Shown here: piece after piece, positions 18,755 to 30,268 of the stretch
Layout: every line of letters starts with the position of its first letter
Position numbering within the stretch: position 1 is the stretch's first letter
Assembly: GCF_014205765.1 (NCBI RefSeq)
Contig: NZ_JACIIZ010000003.1
Span: forward strand, 372,001-436,000
DNA: 64,000 bases
Source of the DNA: Nitrospirillum iridis
GTDB taxonomy: Bacteria; Pseudomonadota; Alphaproteobacteria; Azospirillales; Azospirillaceae
Direction: 5' to 3'
Translations under genes and position numbers: made by a program
Notes under the pieces: generated by a model
The model's input: the letters and a program-made list of their open reading frames with translations, nothing else
Told to the model about the DNA's origin: nothing
The model's database searches: none

Positions 18755-19174
18755 TCACGGCGTCCGGGGAACCTGCGGGCGCATCGTCTGGTTGGGTTCA
18801 GGCGCCCCACCTGTGGAAGATGGGGTGCCTGATGGAGTGGTTCCAGTAACGACCGCGATTTGGACCTTTCCGGTGCCGGGTTCCAGCAGGAGGATTTGCT
18901 GGGCGCCGCCGGGAAGGGCGACCTGGACGGCCAGCCGGCTGCCGACGCTGGTCATTGCCTCGATGTGGCTGCCCTCGGGCAGCGAGAGCAACGGGGCCAA
19001 GGCTTGGGCTGGCGCGGTTGAGGTGATGGTCGCTTCCGCGGCGCGGCCGAAGGCACGGGGATGATGGGGGTCGGTGGCGCGCCGCCATATCTCCACCCCG
19101 ATGAAAGTGAAACCGGCGACGATCAGTACGCCCATGATGACGAGGAATGTCTTTATTGTCCGCACTTGCTTCAA
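18755..19174 (-). CDS. DUF6476-family single-pass membrane protein
   Basis: A 139-residue protein with one N-terminal membrane helix (about 9-28, FLVIMGVLIVAGFTFIGVEI), then a periplasmic domain containing a beta-rich GSHIEAMTSVGSRLAVQV segment and a Pro/Thr-rich tail. It resembles the DUF6476 proteins encoded divergently to rluD in Rhodospirillales. Function is unknown. ATG 19174 is 128 bases from the RluD start, leaving a shared divergent promoter region. Confidence 0.75.
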   Translation of the reverse strand: MKQVRTIKTFLVIMGVLIVAGFTFIGVEIWRRATDPHHPRAFGRAAEATITSTAPAQALAPLLSLPEGSHIEAMTSVGSRLAVQVALPGGAQQILLLEPGTGKVQIAVVTGTTPSGTPSSTGGAPEPNQTMRPQVPRTP

Positions 19175-19302
19175 CCATCTGTGCCGCCTCGGGCCAGCCT
19201 GCCGACCCCGCCTTCGCGCGCTTGAGCGCCACGGCGGGTGAGGGCGGGGCTGACCGCCTGGACCTGCGCGCGCCGGTGGTGGACGCAGCGGATGATGAGG
19301 AC

Positions 19303-20313
19303 ATGGACGGCGAGGAGGCGGGTTCCGCCCTGTTCGCCGTCACCATCCCCGACACCGCGGCCCGCGACCGGCTGGACAAGGCCCTGGCCCAACTGGTGCC
19401 TGAGGCCGCGGGCCTGACCCGCTCGCGCCTGCAGGCGCTGATCGGGGAAGGTCGCGTGGCCTTGGGTCAGCCGGGCGGCCAGACCATAGACGACACCTCA
19501 TACCGGGTCAAACCCGGCCAGGTGTTCCAGATTTCCGTGCCGGCGCCGGAGCCGGCGGTGCCGGTGGCCCAGGACATCCCGTTGACCATCGTGTACGAGG
19601 ATGACGACCTGCTGGTGATCGACAAGGCCGCCGGCATGGTGGTGCACCCGGCGGCGGGCAATCCGGACGGCACGCTGGTGAACGCGCTGCTGCATCATTG
19701 CGGCGACCGCCTGTCCGGCATCGGTGGCGTGCGCCGGCCGGGCATCGTCCACCGTCTGGATAAGGATACCAGCGGGCTGATGGTGGTGGCCAAGAGCGAC
19801 CGGGCCCATTCAGGACTGTCCGCCCAGTTCGCCGACCGTACCCTGTCGCGCACCTATCAGGCCGTCGTCTGGGGCTCGCCGGCGGTAGGGCAGGGCGAGG
19901 TTGAAGGCAACGTCGGGCGTCACCCGACGGATCGCAAGCGCATGGCCGTGGTAGGCAAGGGGGGCAAGCCGGCGCTGACCCGCTGGCGCGTGCTGTCCCG
20001 TTACGGCCTGCTGGCGGCCCACGTTGAATGCAAGCTGGCCACCGGCCGCACCCACCAGATCCGGGTGCACATGGCGGAGATCGGCCACCCCCTGGTGGGC
20101 GATCCGCTGTACGGCAAGGCCCGTCCCACCGGTGCGCTGGGCGCCCGGCTGAAGGAAGCGACACCCGCCGCGCAGGCCGGACTTCTCGGTTTCCGGCGTC
20201 AAGCGTTGCATGCGAAGGACATCGCCTTCCGCCACCCGGTCAGTGGTGAGATGCTGGGCTTCTCCAGCGCGTTACCCGCTGATCTTGCAGGACTGATCTT
20301 TAGTTTAGAATGA
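19303..20313 (+). CDS. rluD: 23S rRNA pseudouridine synthase, RluA/RluD family
   Basis: Converts specific uridines in helix 69 of 23S rRNA to pseudouridine. An N-terminal S4 RNA-binding domain (about 15-75, RLDKALAQL...LTRSRLQALI) is followed by the synthase domain with the catalytic Asp153 in HRLDKDTSG and the LATGRTHQIRVH motif. ATG 19303, with GAGGA-like sequence just upstream, gives 336 residues, close to E. coli RluD. An ATG at 19147 would add 52 Ala-rich residues and overlap the divergent DUF6476 gene, so it was not used. RpoH follows 143 bases downstream, a common neighbourhood in alphaproteobacteria. Confidence 0.9.
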   Translation: MDGEEAGSALFAVTIPDTAARDRLDKALAQLVPEAAGLTRSRLQALIGEGRVALGQPGGQTIDDTSYRVKPGQVFQISVPAPEPAVPVAQDIPLTIVYEDDDLLVIDKAAGMVVHPAAGNPDGTLVNALLHHCGDRLSGIGGVRRPGIVHRLDKDTSGLMVVAKSDRAHSGLSAQFADRTLSRTYQAVVWGSPAVGQGEVEGNVGRHPTDRKRMAVVGKGGKPALTRWRVLSRYGLLAAHVECKLATGRTHQIRVHMAEIGHPLVGDPLYGKARPTGALGARLKEATPAAQAGLLGFRRQALHAKDIAFRHPVSGEMLGFSSALPADLAGLIFSLE

Positions 20314-20456
20314 TTTTAAAATGTGGTCAGGCGCGCGTCAGAGGCGTATACTGATCAATGTCACCACAACCCCGTCCGGGGGGCTCCGATAGAGCATCCG
20401 GTACGGGGGGACTGCCCGATACACCGGGGGTCCTTAACCGTGAAAGGTTGCTGACC

Positions 20457-21338
20457 ATGGCCACCGTGCCCGCCATCCCCGCCATCAGCTCGGAATCGAG
20501 CCTGTCGCGCTATCTCCAGGAAATCCGCCGCTTCCCCATGCTGGAGCCGGAAAAGGAATTCATGCTGGCCAAGCGCTGGCAGGAACATGAGGACGGTGAA
20601 GCCGCCCATCAGCTGGTGACCAGCCATCTGCGCCTGGTGGCGAAGATCGCCATGGGTTACCGCGGCTACGGCCTGCCCCTGTCGGAGCTGATTTCCGAGG
20701 GCAACGTCGGCATGATGCAGGCGGTGAAGCGCTTCGATCCCGATCGCGGCTTCCGCCTGGCGACGTACGCCATGTGGTGGATCCGCGCCGCCATCCAGGA
20801 ATACATCCTCCACAGCTGGAGCCTGGTGAAGATGGGCACCACGGCCGCGCAGAAGAAGCTGTTCTTCAACCTGCGCAAGCTGAAGGGCCAGATGCAGGCG
20901 ATCGAGGACGGTGACATGTCGCCCGAGACGGTGACCGCCATCGCCACCAAGCTGGACGTGCCGGAACAGGACGTGGTGTCCATGAACCGTCGCCTGGGCA
21001 GCCCCGACCACAGCCTGAACGCGCCCTTGCGCGTGGATGGCGAGGGGGAGTGGCAGGACTGGCTGGTCGATGAGACCGAAAGCCAGGAGATCCGGTTGGC
21101 CGACCGGGAGGAGTTGGGCAAGCGCAAGGCCCTGCTGGCCGGTGCCATGAAAGGTCTGAACGACCGTGAGCGCCGCATCCTGGCGGAGCGTCGCCTGCGT
21201 GACAACCCCACCACGTTGGAGGATTTGTCGCAGGAATTCGGCATCAGCCGCGAGCGGGTGCGCCAGATCGAGGTGCGGGCGTTCGAAAAGCTTCAGAAAG
21301 CCGTGCGCAACGCGGCGCTGGAGACCCATTTGGCCTAA
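20457..21338 (+). CDS. rpoH: RNA polymerase heat-shock sigma factor RpoH (sigma-32)
   Basis: Alternative sigma factor of 293 residues directing transcription of chaperone and protease genes. Region 2 is clear (SHLRLVAKIAMGYRGYGLPLSELISEGN, in part; RLATYAMWWIRAAIQEYIL for -10 recognition). The Q-K-K-L-F-FNLR segment (RpoH box) follows, and region 4.2 ends in EFGISRERVRQIEVRAFEKL. ATG 20457 begins MATVPAIP, the usual alphaproteobacterial start, preceded by GAAAGG. The 143-base leader could hold heat-responsive structure, as in other rpoH mRNAs, but I could not fold it. Confidence 0.95.
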   Translation: MATVPAIPAISSESSLSRYLQEIRRFPMLEPEKEFMLAKRWQEHEDGEAAHQLVTSHLRLVAKIAMGYRGYGLPLSELISEGNVGMMQAVKRFDPDRGFRLATYAMWWIRAAIQEYILHSWSLVKMGTTAAQKKLFFNLRKLKGQMQAIEDGDMSPETVTAIATKLDVPEQDVVSMNRRLGSPDHSLNAPLRVDGEGEWQDWLVDETESQEIRLADREELGKRKALLAGAMKGLNDRERRILAERRLRDNPTTLEDLSQEFGISRERVRQIEVRAFEKLQKAVRNAALETHLA

Positions 21339-21380
21339 TTCCGGCGATCAATCGCCGCAGGGCAAGTGGCAGTTGGATGG

Positions 21381-21408
21381 AACGGCGGGACCTTCGGGTT
21401 CCGCCGTT
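21381..21408 (+). terminator. Hairpin terminator after rpoH
   Basis: A 12-bp stem with one G-U pair closes on a UUCG tetraloop (AACGGCGGGACC / GGTTCCGCCGTT), 42 bases past the rpoH stop. There is no strong T-run after it, so it may act with Rho or stabilise the mRNA end. Confidence 0.65.
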
Positions 21409-21542
21409 TGCCGTTCATGGTGTCTGCTGGGGTTATTTTTCAGCGCCGCGCCGCCACATACCTTGGATCAATGACCTTTTATTAACGAACAATCGATACT
21501 ACGGACACCAAGCAGACCCGAACCGAAAAGCCTGAGATCCAG

Positions 21543-22898
21543 ATGAGCCGCAGGGCCGACGTTGACAGCCTCGATATCGGATACCGGCGTTTGTCGGCGG
21601 CGGAGATTGAGCAAGCCTTGACCCTGCACCAGCGCTATCTGCAGGGACAGATGGGCGGCGCCCGGGCCAACCTGAAGTTCTGCGACCTGTCGAACGCCGT
21701 GCTGCGCCGCCGGGTGCTGGCGGGCGCTGACCTGACGGGCGCCAAGCTCAGTGAGGCTGACCTGTCCGATGCCGATTTGCGGTCCGCCTGCCTGTTCGGG
21801 GCGGATTTGCGCCGCGCCAACCTGGAACGGGCCAACCTGACCCGGGGCGATTTGCGCGGCGCCGCGTTTCGCGGTGCCCGCATGCAGCGCGTGGTGATGG
21901 TGGAGGCCGATTTGCGCGATGGCCATCTCATGCGCAGCAAGAACGGCGAACTGACCCCCAATGTGCAGGGCAACCCCTCGGTCGAATTGAACGAGGCGTC
22001 GATGACCAAGGCTGACCTCAGCCATGCCAAGCTGTCCAACGCCTTCGTCATGCAGACAGACTTGCGTGACACCGACCTGCGTGGCGCCGTCTTCATCCGG
22101 GCCGATCTCAGCAGCTCAGACCTTACCGGCTGCAACCTGGAGGGGGCTGACCTGTCGGAAGCCAACCTCAGCGGCGCCAAGCTGGACGGGGCGGTGATGA
22201 CCCGCGCCCTGCTGCGCGGCACCAACCTGTCCAACGCCAGCCTGCTGGGCGCCTTGCTGGACGACGTGGATCTGTCCATGGCCAACCTGACGGGGGCCGA
22301 CCTGGTCCGGCGGCTGGACGATATCGCCGGCGTCATCGGCGAGACCCTGCGCCAGCATCGGCTGTGGATCCTCAGCAACGGCGCGAAGGGAAGGCGGGCG
22401 GACCTGTCGGCCACGGACCTCAGCGGCCAGGACCTCTCGAACCTGAACCTGTCCGCCGCCATTTTGCGGCAAACCAACCTGAAGGGCGCCAACCTGAACG
22501 GCACGGTGCTGGCGATGGCGGATCTGTCGATGGCCGATTTGCGCAACAGCGACATGATCGGCGTCGACCTGCGGGGCGCCTGCCTGGAACGGGCGACCTT
22601 GAATGAGGCCAACCTGTCCAACGCCGTGGCCTGCACCATGGACCTGCAGAATGGCCACGTATGGCCCACCAATTTCAGCAAAGCCCGCATGGTGCGGGTG
22701 AACCTGGCCGGCGCCGACCTGACCGCCGCCCGGATGGAGGATGGCGACCTGACCCAGGCCAACATGCGCAACGCCAGCCTCGCCGGCGCCAGCCTGACGG
22801 ATGCGACGCTGACCATGGCCGATCTGCGCTACGCCGATATCCGCAACACCGACTTCCGTGGCGCCAAGAACTTTTCCGCCGAAGGCCTTGCGGTGTAA
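21543..22898 (+). CDS. Pentapeptide-repeat protein
   Basis: A 451-residue protein made almost wholly of A(D/N)Lxx pentapeptides, which fold as a right-handed quadrilateral beta-helix. An alpha-helical N-cap (about 15-38, LSAAEIEQALTLHQRYLQG) precedes two helix blocks (about 38-255 and 290-445). Between them is a non-repeat spacer, DDIAGVIGETLRQHRLWILS, followed by KGRRADLSATDLSGQDL. Proteins with this central HxxW spacer recur in alphaproteobacteria; no enzymatic motif is seen. It may be a binding scaffold or DNA mimic. It lies 32 bases upstream of a PilZ gene on the same strand, suggesting co-transcription. Confidence 0.9.
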   Translation: MSRRADVDSLDIGYRRLSAAEIEQALTLHQRYLQGQMGGARANLKFCDLSNAVLRRRVLAGADLTGAKLSEADLSDADLRSACLFGADLRRANLERANLTRGDLRGAAFRGARMQRVVMVEADLRDGHLMRSKNGELTPNVQGNPSVELNEASMTKADLSHAKLSNAFVMQTDLRDTDLRGAVFIRADLSSSDLTGCNLEGADLSEANLSGAKLDGAVMTRALLRGTNLSNASLLGALLDDVDLSMANLTGADLVRRLDDIAGVIGETLRQHRLWILSNGAKGRRADLSATDLSGQDLSNLNLSAAILRQTNLKGANLNGTVLAMADLSMADLRNSDMIGVDLRGACLERATLNEANLSNAVACTMDLQNGHVWPTNFSKARMVRVNLAGADLTAARMEDGDLTQANMRNASLAGASLTDATLTMADLRYADIRNTDFRGAKNFSAEGLAV

Positions 22899-22930
22899 GC
22901 TGGGTCGTCTGATTCCGGTAGAGCAGCGCC

Positions 22931-23278
22931 ATGACTGACGACACCGCCCCATCATCCGCCGCCGATCGCCGCCGCGCCGCACGCCTGTCCGGTGGCGCCT
23001 ATCCCCTACGTCTGGGGCGTCTGCCGGCGCGTCTGGTCGACTGGTCACCCAGGGGCCTCGGCCTGCAATCGCAGGGCCCGGTGGACGGTATCCTGCCAGG
23101 CCAGGCGCTGACCGTCAGCATCCATAGCGACATCACCAACGGCGTCGCCTTGTTCCCCGTGATCGTACGGCGGGTGGACCATGCCCGGCAGGTCATCGGT
23201 GCCGACTTCCTGGCGGATGGGGAGGATGCGTCGGATTTCCTGGCGCGGGTGCTGGCGGTGTCGGCCGTCGATTCATAA
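22931..23278 (+). CDS. PilZ-domain protein, putative cyclic-di-GMP receptor
   Basis: A 115-residue single-domain protein. It shows both halves of the PilZ cyclic-di-GMP site: an RxxxR element in DRRRAAR near residues 14-20 and DWSPRGLG near 38-45 (D-x-S-x-x-G). The rest is the expected beta-barrel, ending in a C-terminal helix. It would convert cyclic-di-GMP level into a protein-protein output. It follows the pentapeptide-repeat gene and convergently faces hutI. Confidence 0.85.
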   Translation: MTDDTAPSSAADRRRAARLSGGAYPLRLGRLPARLVDWSPRGLGLQSQGPVDGILPGQALTVSIHSDITNGVALFPVIVRRVDHARQVIGADFLADGEDASDFLARVLAVSAVDS

Positions 23279-23297
23279 GCCGCCTGAACCGGGGGGG

Positions 23298-24566
23298 TCA
23301 GTCCAGTCGGCCCCCGGCCACCCGGCCGACGCAGGCGTTGCCGCCCAGCCAGTAGGCCAGTTCCGCCGGGCGGGTGATGTCCCATAGGGCGAGGTCGGCG
23401 TCGAATCCCACGGCCAACTGGCCCTTGCTGGCACCCAGTCCCAGGGCCTGCGCCGCGTGGCGGGTGCAGCCGGCCAGTGCCTCCTCCGGCGTCAGGCGGA
23501 AGTGGGTGCAGGCCAAGGACATCATCAGCGGCAGGGACAGGGCGGGGGACGTGCCGGGGTTGCAGTCGGTGGCGATGGCCATGGGGATGCCGCGCGCGCG
23601 CATGCCGGCAATGGGCGGCAGCTTGGTCTCCCGCAGCATGTGGAAGGCGCCGGGCAACAGCACGGCCACCGTGCCGGCCGCCGCCATGGCGTCCAGTCCA
23701 TCGTCGGAGGTGTATTCCAAATGGTCGGCGGACAAGGCCTGATAGCGGGCGGCCAGGGCAGCGCCACCGGTATCGCTCAGTTGGTCCGCGTGCAGCTTGA
23801 CGGCCAGGCCTTGGGCTTGGGCGGCGTCGAACACCCGCGCCGTCTCTTCCGGGGTGAAGGCGATGCCCTCGCAGAAGACATCCACGGCATCGGCCAAATC
23901 CTCGGCGGCGGCCAGGGGGATCATGGCGTCGCACACCAGGTCCAGGTAGCGGGCGCGGCCGGGGGCGTCGTTGACGCCCGGCGGCAGGGCATGCGCGCCC
24001 AGCAAGGTCGTGTGCACGGTGATGGGGAAGTTGGCGCCCAGGCGGCGGGCGACGCGCAGCAGGCGCAATTCATGTTCCAGATCCAGGCCGTAGCCGGACT
24101 TGATCTCCACCGTCGTGACGCCCCCCGCCATCAACGCCGTCAGGCGGCGGGCGGCCAGGGTGTACAGTGTGTCGTCACTGGCCGCCCGTGTCGCCCGCAC
24201 CGTATGGGCGATGCCGCCGCCGGCACGTGAAATTTCAGAATAACTGGCGCCAGTCAGGCGCAATTCGAATTCCGTCACCCGCTCCCCACCAAACACCAAG
24301 TGGGTGTGGCAGTCGATCAGGCCGGGTGTGATCCAGGCGCCGCCCGCGTCCTGTACGCTAGCGGCCAGGTCCTCCGCCCTTCCCGGCAGGTCGGCAAGCG
24401 GGCCAACCCAAGCGATTCTGCCGTCCTTGGCCGCCACGGCGCCGTTTTCGATGGCGCCGTAAGGGCTTGCCGCCCCGGCCGTCATGGTGGCCAGGTGGGC
24501 GTTCACCCAGAGGGTGTCCCAGGGGTGCCGCGCGGGGAGGAAATCAGCGGGCGGGGCGGGGGGCAT
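23298..24566 (-). CDS. hutI: Imidazolonepropionase
   Basis: Third enzyme of histidine breakdown, hydrolysing 4-imidazolone-5-propanoate to N-formimidoyl-L-glutamate. It is 422 residues, normal for the family, an amidohydrolase with the metal ligands HTH in [12 protein letters not shown] near residues 83-92 and later segments [28 protein letters not shown] and [10 protein letters not shown] that are diagnostic for HutI. GGAG lies seven bases before ATG 24566. It is divergent from the hutFUGH operon, sharing a 179-base control region. Confidence 0.94.
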   Translation of the reverse strand: MPPAPPADFLPARHPWDTLWVNAHLATMTAGAASPYGAIENGAVAAKDGRIAWVGPLADLPGRAEDLAASVQDAGGAWITPGLIDCHTHLVFGGERVTEFELRLTGASYSEISRAGGGIAHTVRATRAASDDTLYTLAARRLTALMAGGVTTVEIKSGYGLDLEHELRLLRVARRLGANFPITVHTTLLGAHALPPGVNDAPGRARYLDLVCDAMIPLAAAEDLADAVDVFCEGIAFTPEETARVFDAAQAQGLAVKLHADQLSDTGGAALAARYQALSADHLEYTSDDGLDAMAAAGTVAVLLPGAFHMLRETKLPPIAGMRARGIPMAIATDCNPGTSPALSLPLMMSLACTHFRLTPEEALAGCTRHAAQALGLGASKGQLAVGFDADLALWDITRPAELAYWLGGNACVGRVAGGRLD

Positions 24567-24587
24567 GGCCGTGCTCCGGAAGGATTA

Positions 24588-24599
24588 CTGACAGGTCAG
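24588..24599. promoter_or_regulatory. Short palindrome in the divergent hutI/hutF control region
   Basis: CTGAC-AG-GTCAG, with related GACAGGTC sequence about 16 bases further (24607-24614). Repeated GACAGGTC elements in the shared hutI/hutF intergenic region make it a candidate operator for the GntR/FCD regulator at 30269. This is inference from position only. Confidence 0.4.
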
Positions 24600-24745
24600 A
24601 TGGTGCGACAGGTCTTTACGACCCGTCAATCCGCCGCTAGGATGGGCTCATATCGCCGCCGGGGCCACTGAAAAGAGGGACCGCGCCGGCTTGGCAGGCT
24701 GGCTCGGACGCGTGCCCGCCGCTAAATCGGGAAAGAGGCATGTCA

Positions 24746-26128
24746 ATGGGCGCCCCTCATACGCTGTTCGCCGAAAAGGCCCTGCTGCCCGGCGGCTGGG
24801 CCCGCGACGTCCGCATCTCGGTGGGCGCCGACGGCCTGATCCAGGGGGTCGCGGCCGACAGCGCCGCAGCGCCTGGGGATCAACGCGTGGCCGGCACGGT
24901 GGTTCCCGGCATGCCCAACGTCCATTCCCACAGTTTCCAGCGGGCCATGGCCGGGCTGGCGGAGCGCTGCAACGCCAAGGGCGACAGCTTCTGGACCTGG
25001 CGGGAGATCATGTACGCCTTCCTGGGCCGTCTGACGCCGGATCAGGTGCGGGCGATTTCCGCCCAGCTGTATGTGGAGATGCTGGCCGCCGGCTACACCG
25101 CCGTGGCGGAATTCCACTATCTGCACAACGACGCGGACGGCACGCTGTACGCCGATCCCGCCACCCTGTCCTGGTCCATCCTGCAGGCGGCGGATGAGGT
25201 GGGCATCGCCCTGACCCATATCCCCGTTCTCTACATGCGCGGGGGCTTCGATGACCGGCCCCTGACGGGCGGGCAGCGGCGCTTCGCCGGCACGCCGGAC
25301 AGCATGCTGACCCTCATCGATCAACTGACACCCCAGTTGACGGCCGATCAGCGGCTGGGCCTGGCGCTGCATTCCCTGCGCGCCGTGGGGCCGGGGGCCT
25401 TGGCCGAGGCCGTGGCCGGCTGGACCGCGCGCGACGCCGCCGGCCCCATCCACATCCACGCCGCCGAACAGCCGCTGGAAGTGGCGGACAGCCTGGCCGC
25501 CACCGGCAGCCGCCCGGTGGAATGGCTGCTGGAGCATGCCGCCATCGACCGCCGCTGGTGCTTCATCCATGCCACCCACATGACCGAGGACGAGGCCCGG
25601 GGACTGGCGCGCAGCGGCGCCGTCGCCGGCCTGTGCCCCAGCACCGAGGGCAATCTGGGGGACGGCTTCTTCCGTCTGGAGACCTTCCTGAATGCCGGCG
25701 GCGCCTTCGGCATCGGCACCGACAGCCATGTCAGCATCGACCCGCGCGAGGAACTGCGCTGGCTGGACTATGGCCAGCGGCTTCTGACAGGTCACCGCTC
25801 GTTCGAGGCCGGCAACCCCCACGTCGGCGCCCGGCTGTGGCAGGCGGCACTGGCTGGCGGGGCCCAAGCCCTGGGGCGTCCTTGTGGCGCGGTTGCCGTG
25901 GGCGCCAAGGCCGACCTGTTGGTGCTGGACAATGATCATCCCAGCCTGTGGCGGCGCGAAGGCGACCACCTGCTGGACGCCTTGGTCTTCGCCCGGCAGG
26001 GCGGCAATCCCATCCGCCACGTCATGGTCGGCGGCCGCTGGGTGGTGCGCGATGGCTCGCATCCCCAGGCCGAGGCCATCGCCCACCGCTACCGGGCGGC
26101 CGTCGCCGACCTGCAAGCCGATCTTTGA
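24746..26128 (+). CDS. hutF: Formimidoylglutamate deiminase
   Basis: Hydrolyses N-formimidoyl-L-glutamate to N-formyl-L-glutamate and ammonia; HutG completes the route. An amidohydrolase of about 460 residues with the metal-binding segment MPNVHSHSFQRAMAGL, FHYLHND, IHIHAAEQ and GTDSHVSIDP, all typical of HutF. ATG 24746 is preferred because the GAGG at 24735-24738 is seven bases away; ATG 24740 in the same frame is only one base from it. It is the first gene of hutF-hutU-hutG-hutH. Confidence 0.93.
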   Translation: MGAPHTLFAEKALLPGGWARDVRISVGADGLIQGVAADSAAAPGDQRVAGTVVPGMPNVHSHSFQRAMAGLAERCNAKGDSFWTWREIMYAFLGRLTPDQVRAISAQLYVEMLAAGYTAVAEFHYLHNDADGTLYADPATLSWSILQAADEVGIALTHIPVLYMRGGFDDRPLTGGQRRFAGTPDSMLTLIDQLTPQLTADQRLGLALHSLRAVGPGALAEAVAGWTARDAAGPIHIHAAEQPLEVADSLAATGSRPVEWLLEHAAIDRRWCFIHATHMTEDEARGLARSGAVAGLCPSTEGNLGDGFFRLETFLNAGGAFGIGTDSHVSIDPREELRWLDYGQRLLTGHRSFEAGNPHVGARLWQAALAGGAQALGRPCGAVAVGAKADLLVLDNDHPSLWRREGDHLLDALVFARQGGNPIRHVMVGGRWVVRDGSHPQAEAIAHRYRAAVADLQADL

Positions 26129-26155
26129 GATTTTCCGCCCGAGAGGAACGATCCC

Positions 26156-27852
<1,697 letters not shown>

Positions 27853-27856
<4 letters not shown>

Positions 27857-28662
27857 CGGCGCCGGTCTTCACTTTCCGCCAGGGGACGGCGCCGCTGCTG
27901 ATCTCCTTCCCCCATGTGGGCATCGGCGTGCCGGAGGACATCGCCTCCCGCCTGGCGCCGGAGGCCCATGGCCTGGTCGACACCGACTGGCACGTCGACG
28001 CCCTGTACGACTTCGCCGACAGTGTGGGCGCCTCCACCCTGGTGGCGGGCCACAGCCGCTATGTCGTGGATCTGAACCGCCCGGCGGACGACGCCAACCT
28101 CTATCCCGGCCAGGCCGGCACCGGCCTGATTCCGGATAGGTTGTTCGACGGGGCGCCCCTGTATCTGGCCGGCCAGGAGCCGACCGACGCGGAGAAGGCG
28201 GACCGGGTGGCGGCTTACTGGGTGCCCTATCATGCCCGGCTGGCGGCGGAACTGGAGAGGCTGAAGGCCAGGCACGGCTATGCCCTGCTGTGGGACGCCC
28301 ATTCGATCGCGGCGGAAGTGCCCCGCCTGTTCGACGGCCGCCTGCCGGACCTGAACCTGGGCAGCAACGCCGGCGCTTCCTGCGACGCGGGCGTCACCGA
28401 GGCCGTCTTCCAGGTGGCGGCGGCCTCCGGCTATAGCGCCGTGCTGAACGGCCGGTTCAAGGGCGGGCACATCACCCGCCACTACGGCCGGCCGGCGGAG
28501 CATGTCCACGCCCTGCAACTGGAGCTGTCGCAGGACACCCACCTGGCGCCCGGCCTGGTGCCGGCGCTGGACCCGGTCCGCTGCGGCCGCCTTCGTCCGG
28601 TGCTGCGCGCCATGATCGAAACCTTCCTGTCCACCGCAGGCCGGCATTACGCCGCCGCTTGA
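27853..28662 (+). CDS. hutG: N-formylglutamate deformylase
   Basis: Zinc amidohydrolase of 269 residues releasing formate and L-glutamate from N-formylglutamate, the last step of the HutF/HutG branch. Family segments visible: [31 protein letters not shown] and [16 protein letters not shown], and the C-terminal [16 protein letters not shown] 27853 overlaps the hutU stop; the longer upstream frame is a shadow of hutU. Formate produced could be respired, but no formate dehydrogenase is in this window. Confidence 0.95.
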
Positions 28663-28707
28663 AGACAGGCCGACATCCATCTGATTTTTCTACGGAGTTT
28701 CCGTGTC

Positions 28708-30222
28708 ATGCCCACCCTTGATCTCGTCCCCGGCCGCCTGACCCTGGCTGACCTGCACGCCGCCCTGGCCGGTCCCGTCACCCTGGCGGTGGACGACGCC
28801 ACCCTGGCCGATGCGGAAAAGTCCGCCGCCACGGTGGCCGCCGTCATGGCGGCCGGCCGTACCGTCTATGGCATCAACACCGGCTTTGGCCTGCTGGCCA
28901 AGACGCGCATCGGCAACGACCAGCTGTCCCAGCTTCAGCGCAACTTGGTGCTGAGCCACGCGGTGGGCACCGGCCCGCTGCTGGACGACGCCATCGTCCG
29001 CCTGGTGCTGGTGCTAAAGATATCGTCCCTGGCGCGGGGCTATTCCGGCGTGCGCGGCAGCGTCATCCGGGCGCTGGTGGCGCTGGCCAACCACGGCGTC
29101 TATCCCTGCATCCCGTCCAAGGGCTCCGTCGGCGCCTCGGGTGACTTGGCGCCGCTGGCCCATCTGGTGGCGCCGCTGCTGGGCGTAGGGGAGGTGCGGG
29201 TGGACGGCCAAATCCTGCCCGCCACCGAAGGCATCAAGCGGGCGGGGCTGGAGCCCATGGATCTGGGTCCCAAGGAGGGCCTGGCCCTGCTGAACGGTAC
29301 CCAGGTGTCCACCGCCCTGGCGCTGAACGGCCTGTTCGCGGCCGAGCGCGTGTTCCAGGCGGCGCTGACCGCCGGCGCCCTGTCGGTGGACGCCGCCCGC
29401 GGTTCCGACACCCCGTTCGACGCCCGCATCCATGAGTTGCGCGGCCAGAAGGGCCAGATCGACACGGCGGCGACCTATCGCCACCTGCTGGACGGCAGCG
29501 CCGTCCGCGCCTCCCACGTGGATTGTGAGCGGGTGCAGGACCCCTATTGCCTGCGCTGCCAGCCGCAGGTCATGGGCGCCTGCCTGGACCAGTTGCGCAT
29601 GGCGGCCGTTACCCTGCTGATCGAGGCCAACGCCGTCACCGACAACCCGCTGGTCTTCCCCGACACCGGCGACATCCTGTCCGGCGGCAACTTCCATGCC
29701 GAGCCGGTGGCCTTCGCCGCCGACCAGATCGCGCTCGCCCTGGCGGAGATCGGCAACCTGTCGGAACGCCGCATCGCCATGCTGGTGGACCCCCACCACA
29801 ATGGCGGCCTGCCGGCCTTCCTGGTGAAGGACGGCGGCATCAATTCCGGCTTCATGATCGCCCACGTCACGGCGGCGGCACTGGCCAGCGAGAACAAGGG
29901 CCTGGCCCATCCCGCCTCGGTCGACAGCATCCCCACCTCGGCCAACCAGGAGGACCACGTCTCCATGGCCACCTGGGCGGCCCGCCGCCTGATCGACATG
30001 GCCGACAACGCCGCCGGCATCGTCGGCATCGAGGCGCTGGCCGCCATACAGGGCCTGGAATTCCACCTGCCGCTGAGGACGTCGGAACCGCTGGAGGCGG
30101 CCCGCGCCAAGCTGCGCGCCGTGGTGCCGGCCTACGACCAGGACCGCTACTTCGCCCCCGACATCGCCGCCGCCAAGGCCCTGGTGGTCAACGGCGATCT
30201 GGGCGCCGGGCTGGCGTTCTAG
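28708..30222 (+). CDS. hutH: Histidine ammonia-lyase
   Basis: First enzyme of histidine breakdown, deaminating L-histidine to trans-urocanate. It is 504 residues. The autocatalytic MIO electrophile forms from Ala143-Ser144-Gly145 in [15 protein letters not shown]. Other family blocks are YGINTGFG (54-61) and, later, TDNPLVF and [11 protein letters not shown]. It is last of the four hut enzymes on this strand, 45 bases after hutG with a CGGAG site upstream. Confidence 0.96.
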   Translation: MPTLDLVPGRLTLADLHAALAGPVTLAVDDATLADAEKSAATVAAVMAAGRTVYGINTGFGLLAKTRIGNDQLSQLQRNLVLSHAVGTGPLLDDAIVRLVLVLKISSLARGYSGVRGSVIRALVALANHGVYPCIPSKGSVGASGDLAPLAHLVAPLLGVGEVRVDGQILPATEGIKRAGLEPMDLGPKEGLALLNGTQVSTALALNGLFAAERVFQAALTAGALSVDAARGSDTPFDARIHELRGQKGQIDTAATYRHLLDGSAVRASHVDCERVQDPYCLRCQPQVMGACLDQLRMAAVTLLIEANAVTDNPLVFPDTGDILSGGNFHAEPVAFAADQIALALAEIGNLSERRIAMLVDPHHNGGLPAFLVKDGGINSGFMIAHVTAAALASENKGLAHPASVDSIPTSANQEDHVSMATWAARRLIDMADNAAGIVGIEALAAIQGLEFHLPLRTSEPLEAARAKLRAVVPAYDQDRYFAPDIAAAKALVVNGDLGAGLAF

Positions 30223-30268
30223 TAAGAGGGGGGCTGGACCGGCGGCAGGGGCAGGAGGGAAGCGGGCC

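Noticed and set aside
18511-18810. 99-codon frame before ltaE, with a possible ATG at about 18697
   Set aside because: Its stop overlaps the ltaE start, which hints at coupling, but the sequence is Pro/Ala-rich at the end, no family is recognisable and no ribosome site is convincing.
20314-20456. TATACT near 20350 as a -10 box for rpoH
   Set aside because: No acceptable -35 element at the right distance; too weak to list.
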